Source: Zantedeschia hybrid cultivar
Lineage: Eukaryota; Streptophyta; Magnoliopsida; Alismatales; Araceae
Assembly: GCA_030544215.1 (NCBI GenBank)
Contig: JARZZO010000009.1
Location: 54,307,129-54,371,128 of the forward strand
Length of the DNA: 64,000 bases
Direction: 5' to 3'
How positions within the stretch are numbered: the stretch's first letter is position 1; every line of letters starts with the position of its first letter. Made by a program: the position numbers and the translations under genes. Below the pieces are notes generated by a model that saw nothing but the letters and a program-made list of their open reading frames with translations, was not told the DNA's origin and did not search any database. This document shows, piece after piece, positions 58,964-64,000 of this stretch.

Positions 58964-61756
58964 TGTTACATCATAGATCTCAAGCCCACTAATTTGTTAA
59001 TGGGGCAAGGTTAATTAAGCTAATTAGATTTAAATAAGTCTAATTAAGTCAATTAATAGGCTAAAATGATTTAAACATGTTTAATATTTATTTAATAATA
59101 TAATAATAGATTTAGAATGGGTAAGTCATTAATTAAGTCAAAATAAGTCCAATAAACCCATTAGTGACCTAATTAATTAGTTTCCAATATTTGGTCAAAC
59201 TTCTGGGTCTGAAGACTATGAGAAAATGTTGTTTTGCAAACATAATAACTTTGCACATAAAAATCTAAAAGTGATATGGTATATATGGTGGGAAAGAAGA
59301 TATAAAAAACTATAACTTTGTCAATAGGAGCGAAAGCTAATTTTGACGTTTAATAGGTCGAATCGGAGGGGGTTTATAGGAGGAAACCTATTCTATGCGA
59401 AAATTTTGGTTCCTAGTTTGAATCAGAACGCTTTAGCTTGTTGGTTAACGAAGCTATGGTTTGAGTTCGACTTGACAACTTTAGAGGCTTAATTTGAGTA
59501 GTATTAGGAAGACAAAAGAGTATATATGAGGCCTTGGGGTCATACATAAAGACCCTTTCACACAGCTCCAAGATAAGAGGTAAGAACATGGTGTTCTTCA
59601 TGAGAAAGAGAAATGTTTTGATTTAATTCTCTTTAAAAATTGATTATAATTAATGGATTGTTTTTCTTTGAGGTTTAGAGGTCGTCAGAAAAGTCTTAGA
59701 TTATAAGAAAACCAAGATTGGAGTGCTAGAAGGTGATTAAAAGGTATTAAAAGGGAGTGTTCTTCATGTTCTTGAGGTAGGTGATGATAATCCATTAAAT
59801 AACATTTTGTACTAATATAAAAACTTTATTTTAATTTTCAAAAGTGGTCAAACATAATTTTTGGAACTATAATCTATCAATTTATGACTTTATGTTCTAC
59901 TTTAATCTATAACTTTTTGATCAAATTTGCAAAATCCCATATTATAAAAATTTAAGACCTATACCTACGGTTTTCAGGACCTATACTACTGTTTTCAAAA
60001 ACTGTGACCAATTTTCAACTTAAACTTAAATTGACAATAACTCTTTTGTTCTTTCGTCGATTGACTTGAAATTTTTAACACACTTTGATTTTTGACATGT
60101 TATACCTTCTAATAAAATCTCATATTATTCTGCTATTTATTCGATTGACCCAATTTGACTTAAGTTATTTATATATCATTTGATACTCTAAATCATTCGC
60201 TTGATGTCAGAATTACATGACACTTTGTCCATACGTTTCTTTTGACCTCCTGGACATGATTATCAAGTTATATAATTTTCGGAATCTATTTGCATTTTTT
60301 AATCTTATTTGTTTATTTTTCATTTTTGAAAATTAATTTTATTAGCTAAAAATTATAATTCTTTGTCTAAAAACTCTGAGAAAATTGCAGTAGTATACTC
60401 TTCTATCCAGAAACCTATTTTGATTGTCTTTACTCTGATTATCTATCTATATGACCATGTTGAATCTTTAAGTGACTATTTTGTATATAAAAGTATGTAT
60501 TTTAACTCTTATACGTAAATATCACTATGCCAAATTAATTTTCAGATATATGATCATTATGAAATCTGTGAAAATATATTTGTACTATATTTGTTTGATA
60601 TATATTTGGACATTGCTATCTTAAGAAGATTGGGGCTCATTCCATAAGTGTCCGTGGATGAGTTCTACCCGTGAGCAACGAAAAAATCTTGGTGATTGTG
60701 TTTTGTTTGCAGTCATCTGAGGTAGGATAGTATACTCCCTGGCTATGCATGTGCCAAGATCTTAACATATTTGCTTATATGCTCTGGTATTTGTTTGTTC
60801 GGCTCTTTATATGGTATTTAGATGTATGTCTATTTGATATATTTGGACTTGATTTGTTTGGCACATAATTATGAAATATAATTTGCTATTTAGATCTATT
60901 TGATTCAGCTTATAATCTACTCAGTTTCCTCTTTTGACATCTATGCTCAGTTATTTTGATCTTAATTTATTTCATTAAGAATCCATGTTCATTCTAATTA
61001 GTTGTTCTGACAGTATGAACTCTGATTGGCAAGCTACTATGTCATGAAAAATTTGTTATATATTCAGTTCGATATGTTTAGTTTGATATGTGATATGTTC
61101 TGATCATGGCTAGTAGACTTATTCAGTTAAGTTAGAATTTGATTATGCCTTATATGCTATATGTTAGTTCAATTTGTTCTTACTATAAGAAAACACATGT
61201 GATTTAGTAATTTATATATGATCATATTTTGTATCATGATCTTATTTGAGTTATAGGTAGAATTGTGAATCGTATATATTTTTAATATTATCATTTTTCA
61301 ATTATTATATTGTTAGTATTATGTGGGTTTGATTTCCCTACTGAGTGGTTGTACTCATAAACCCTACTAAAATTTTTAGAGGTTGAGGAGGAAGAGTTAG
61401 CTGAAGAACAAGGCTTTCCTTAAGGAATTGGATTCAGACTCATTTGGAGGCTATATAAGATTAAATTTACTATTTTCTTAGATTTGATGTAATAGGAAAT
61501 TGAGAGTATATGTACTTTTATATTTCTTTAGTGAGTTGAGAGATTTCATTTCTACTGCATATTTGATGAAATTTTAGGATCCTGGTCACGACAATATAAT
61601 ATAATATTTAGATTCAATGACGGTAAACGGCATGTTGATTGCTTAATTATTTGTCTTTGATCATTCATCTTCGATTTATATGTTATTTTGTTCCGTAGTT
61701 ACGTAACTTAAATATGAAGCGAGTCTAAATGATTGAACCGGATTATGAGGGTAACA
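58964..61756 (+). repeat. 3' LTR of G
   Basis: 2793 bp, TGTTACATCA to GGGTAACA, after a purine tract (AAGGGGGATAGTA, 58951-58963). It carries the 490-bp block missing from the 5' LTR. Confidence 0.9.
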
Positions 61757-61982
61757 CTCTCAAACATCCTCCGACTAGGAGCAATTAAGAACATGTGTTT
61801 ACAAGCCTTCAGTTCTGTAAATATGATTTCATCATAATCTGAAGACCATTGCACATATTTACAGACTTCATCGTGAAACGATAATTAAAGTCGAATTACA
61901 CATACAATGAATTTAAGCCAATTTAATTAATGATTGAATAATATATAGTATTGATTGGCTTGCAGGCCACCTAATACTAAAA
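61757..61982 (-). repeat. 5' LTR of copia D, outer (U3) part
   Basis: Continues the D LTR after G: the stretch CATCCTCCGACTAGGAGCAA matches A (35923-35942) with small changes. The outer end reads TTTTAGTATTAGGTGGCC on the minus strand where the family has TGTTAG, so the terminal bases have mutated and the border (61982) is approximate. Confidence 0.78.
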
Positions 61983-62019
61983 GTCCGGTCGTGGGTGCCG
62001 GTTTGGCAATTGCATTCAT

Positions 62020-63235
62020 TTGAGGCGTGTGTCTTTTCGCCTGTCAAGGGAGGCAAAAGAAACAGAGGGTATGGAAGATGATGCAATCGGCGGGGACGCC
62101 GAGGCAGTGGAGGAGGTATGGTCCTCCTCCTCGGGAGTGAACCCCTCACCATTGAAAGGCTCCGTAGGGGTGATCGGTGAGCATGTACATTTACGAGCGT
62201 TGGTACATTTATGACCCACTCGATCGACATACAACTATTCAGTGAGCTCAAAATGGTCCCATGTTTGCAGAAGAGGTAGCTGGTGAAGAATCAGGAGCCG
62301 GGGTGGCCGAGCCCCCAGTCGTGGAGCTTAAAGAGTCAGTGGCAGCTGAGGGGGGAACAGACGTTCTGGCGAGCCCCCAGGCGGCGACGGGGCAGCAAAT
62401 TGACGAAGGGGGTGATGAGAACACTCACTCCCCGGTGCCTTCTCCTTTGGCTAAGCGCGCAGATATCTTGGCAGCCATGGTAGCTGAGGCAAAGGCTCGA
62501 GCGACGTATTTTCGTATGGAGTGGCTTCGGAGCCTGAAGATCTCGGTGCGCTTCCTGAAGCTTGGCTCTCCTCCCAACAAGAGGCTGGGAGTCTCCCCCG
62601 GTCGCACCGTCACTCGGGGCAAAGAGCCTGTGGGAGAGGTCCCAGCCTCGACCGCCAGGGAAGAACCGGTTATGGCTGTGCAACAAGAGGCTTGCTCAGA
62701 CCCTTCCCTCGCCAATCCATCAACGGACCTCCAGTCCGGTGACATGCTAGCCGCCAGGTTCTCCTCTTTTGCATCTCAGGTCGCTCTCCATTCGACGGCC
62801 TTGTGTGTTTATTGGAGGGATGAGGTTTGCTGAACCGAAGCCTTGCAAAAGGAGTTATCAAACTGCTCGACGGAGGTTCTCCAACTTCGAGGGCAGTTGG
62901 CAAAGGCTGAGGCTTCGTTGGAGTGGATGGGGGAAGACCTGGCTGACCTCCGGCAGGAGTTAGACGCTTTACGCCAAGAAGCTGATGTTCATGTGGCCGT
63001 TGCTCGTGAAGAAGGCCTTGCCGCCGGGACCGCTACCTACAGAACTTCTGGGGAGTTACAATGGTAGTTGGACGAGTATACTTAGAGGGTCGGCGCCGAG
63101 AGCATGGCCCTTGCTTACCGGACAGGGTACAGTAAGGGTATAAGCAAGGGTCTGGCCGATGCCGAGGCGGCCTGGATTGAGCAGTCGACTGCACCTAGGG
63201 AAGGTGGCAAGGACAGCGCCGCCGCACAGCCTTAG
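62020..63235 (+). pseudogene. C-terminal part of a PF04195-like transposon-derived gene
   Basis: Two exons can be read. The first is open across 62020-62176 (EDDAIGGDAEAVEEVWSSSS) and ends at a donor (GTGAGC, 62177). The second starts after TTTGCAG at 62271 and is in phase (EEVAGEESGAGVAEPP). Exon 2 has a low-complexity acidic part, then a coiled coil (ALQKELSNCSTEVLQLRGQL, LADLRQELDALRQEA) and an end typical of these proteins (AYRTGYSKGISKGLADAEAA). It carries a TGA at 62831 and two TAGs near 63066 and 63084, with the natural TAG at 63233. The N-terminal domain is missing here, presumably separated by the D insertion. Assignment to this family rests on the resemblance of the tail and on the adjoining gene start. 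Confidence 0.6.
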
Positions 63236-63568
63236 TTGTGTTCCTTCTATTTTTCCCATTTTCTCGGCTCATCAGAGCCTCCTTTTCGTAGCTCCCTTTA
63301 TTACTTGACCAGTCTTTCGGTCAAAATAAATATAATGCTATTTCTCTATTCATTTGTATTCCTTCCCTCTTTTTTCAGTTAGCAGCTTTTGCTTCCTCCT
63401 TTTTGACCGGTCAAAGTGGTTACGGTTTCCCTGTACTTATTGTCAGTTGGTTACAAGTGTAGAGTGCCCAGGCTTATGCCTATAAAAGGAGGGCACGGAA
63501 AAGGGTCGATCCACAGTTGTTTTGTGCACTTCCTCCTTAGTAGCTTTTCTTGCCTTTGTTCGATCGGA
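63236..63568. promoter_or_regulatory. Intergenic region with promoter of the downstream PF04195-like gene
   Basis: Contains a likely poly(A) region (AAAATAAATATAATG, 63324-63338), a 14-bp perfect palindrome TTTGACCGGTCAAA (63402-63415) made of two W-box cores, and a TATA box TATAAAAGG (63481-63489), 80 bp before the ATG at 63569. A second TTGACC/GGTCAA pair lies at 63305-63324. Confidence 0.6.
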
Positions 63569-64000
63569 ATGGCTTCAGACTACGCCCATGAGGTGGTCAC
63601 GGACCGAGCCAACCTTAGGGCATCTACGATCACCGCTGGCTCTCTTGATAGGATAAGGGGTCGGTTCTAGGTCCTGACTGAGTTCGAGCTGTGTGTGCCT
63701 TCAAAACAAGACCGCCTGTACTTGAGTGGTCCCTGGTCGTTTATAGCCACCGAGGCCATGTTCAAGGCAGGCTTCTAGCTTCCAGTCTCCGTCTTCATCA
63801 TAGAATTGTTGTAGTTCTTTGTCGTAACCCCTTCTCAGATCCTACCAAACTCCTGGTGTTTGGCGGTGGCCTTCAATGCCTTGGTACATTGTTATAGGGC
63901 TATGTTGATGCTTTAGTTGACATATTTTGTCATCCCTTTAGCATCCATCGCAGTGCGATCCTTGGCGTGCGTGGCTTCCTTCAGTTCCTCAGTTGTGGTG
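63569..64000 (+). pseudogene. N-terminal part of a second PF04195-like gene, runs off the window
   Basis: Starts MASDYAHEVVTDRANLRAST. The frame continues to the window end with four TAG stops (63668, 63776, 63812, 63914). Between them the text fits the 'putative gypsy type transposon' domain: FELCVPSKQDRLYL, GPWSFIATEAMFKAGF, LPVSVFIIELL, FVVTPSQILPNSWCLAVAF. Direct orientation behind a similar gene end suggests a tandem pair. The function of the family is unknown. Confidence 0.65.

Larger units (their letters stand above)
50455..61756 (+). mobile_element. Tekay-like chromovirus G (Ty3/gypsy), decayed
   Basis: Ty3/gypsy element with long LTRs (50455-52755 and 58964-61756), TSD CTCTC (50450-50454 and 61757-61761), initiator-Met primer site, gag, protease, RT, RNase H, integrase and a C-terminal chromodomain region. 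The integrase tail is of the type seen in the Tekay/Del group; the lineage is inferred from motif likeness. It was inserted in the 5' LTR of D and was itself invaded by a copia element that left a solo LTR. Many stops make it inactive. Confidence 0.92.
11555..61982 (-). mobile_element. Ty1/copia element D, oldest host of the nest (in pieces)
   Basis: Decayed minus-strand copia element recovered as pieces: 11555-12450 (reverse transcriptase), 36142-38366 (integrase, protease, gag), 47496-47557 (gag start), 47558 to about 49160 (leader), and 5' LTR remnants about 49160-50454 and 61757-61982. The pieces keep the correct gag-protease-integrase-RT order once the insertions E, A, C and G are set aside. 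The RNase H end and 3' LTR should lie left of E, outside the window. It has many stops and deletions, so it is inactive. Its RT keeps YVDDILLIG and its gag keeps the core that A and C lack. Confidence 0.85.

Noticed and set aside
1..64000. Any intact host gene, rRNA or tRNA
   Set aside because: All coding text seen belongs to transposons or transposon-linked families and is broken.

Overview
This window is plant nuclear DNA made almost entirely of nested LTR retrotransposons. The evidence for a plant is the plant-type Ty3/gypsy Tat-like elements (second, archaeal-type RNase H), Ty1/copia elements with an initiator-Met tRNA primer site, a chromodomain Ty3 element, plant-only cargo domains (plant mobile domain, a DUF7745-like domain, a 'putative gypsy type transposon' domain) and GT-AG introns. 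The species cannot be named from the sequence. I see no intact host gene, rRNA, tRNA or CRISPR array.

The nesting can be read from LTR ends and target-site duplications (TSDs). The oldest layer is a decayed copia element D (minus strand), split into pieces at 11555-12450, 36142-38366, 47496-50454 and 61757-61982. Five insertions broke it or its invaders: a Tat-like element E (plus strand; 3' LTR 10269-11554); copia A (minus; 12451-36141); copia C (plus; 38367-47495, TSD TAATT); and a Tekay-like chromovirus G (plus; 50455-61756, TSD CTCTC). Second-order insertions are Tat-like B inside A (minus; 14645-29025, TSD ACTGC), Tat-like F inside E (minus; window start to 4220) and a solo copia LTR H inside G (53185-54736, TSD TACAT). 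Right of D lie two decayed, tandem PF04195-like genes (62020-64000).

B is the youngest: its two 1320-bp LTRs differ at seven sites, all transitions. Its gag-protease-pol is one 8.4-kb frame broken only by five TAG codons. A and C share a deletion of the gag core and carry different lesions that each remove a reverse transcriptase catalytic motif, so both look like non-autonomous copies of a family mobilised in trans.

The most unusual signal is a 32-bp interrupted palindrome with 11-bp arms (roughly TRAAWSGCGTC and its complement) around a spacer of exactly 10 nt whose sequence varies. I count 31 copies, all in the Tat-like elements B, E and F. They form arrays of three or four units spaced about 88 bp apart in the U3 part of the LTR, just upstream of the TATA box, and recur in the leaders and 3' noncoding regions and beside the cargo genes of E. 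E carries two spliced genes in antisense orientation between pol and its 3' LTR: a seven-exon plant-mobile-domain gene with a coiled-coil tail and a DUF7745-like gene. Both are now pseudogenes. The copia leaders carry a different repeated hairpin (TTGTGCTATCCACAA) about every 100 bp.
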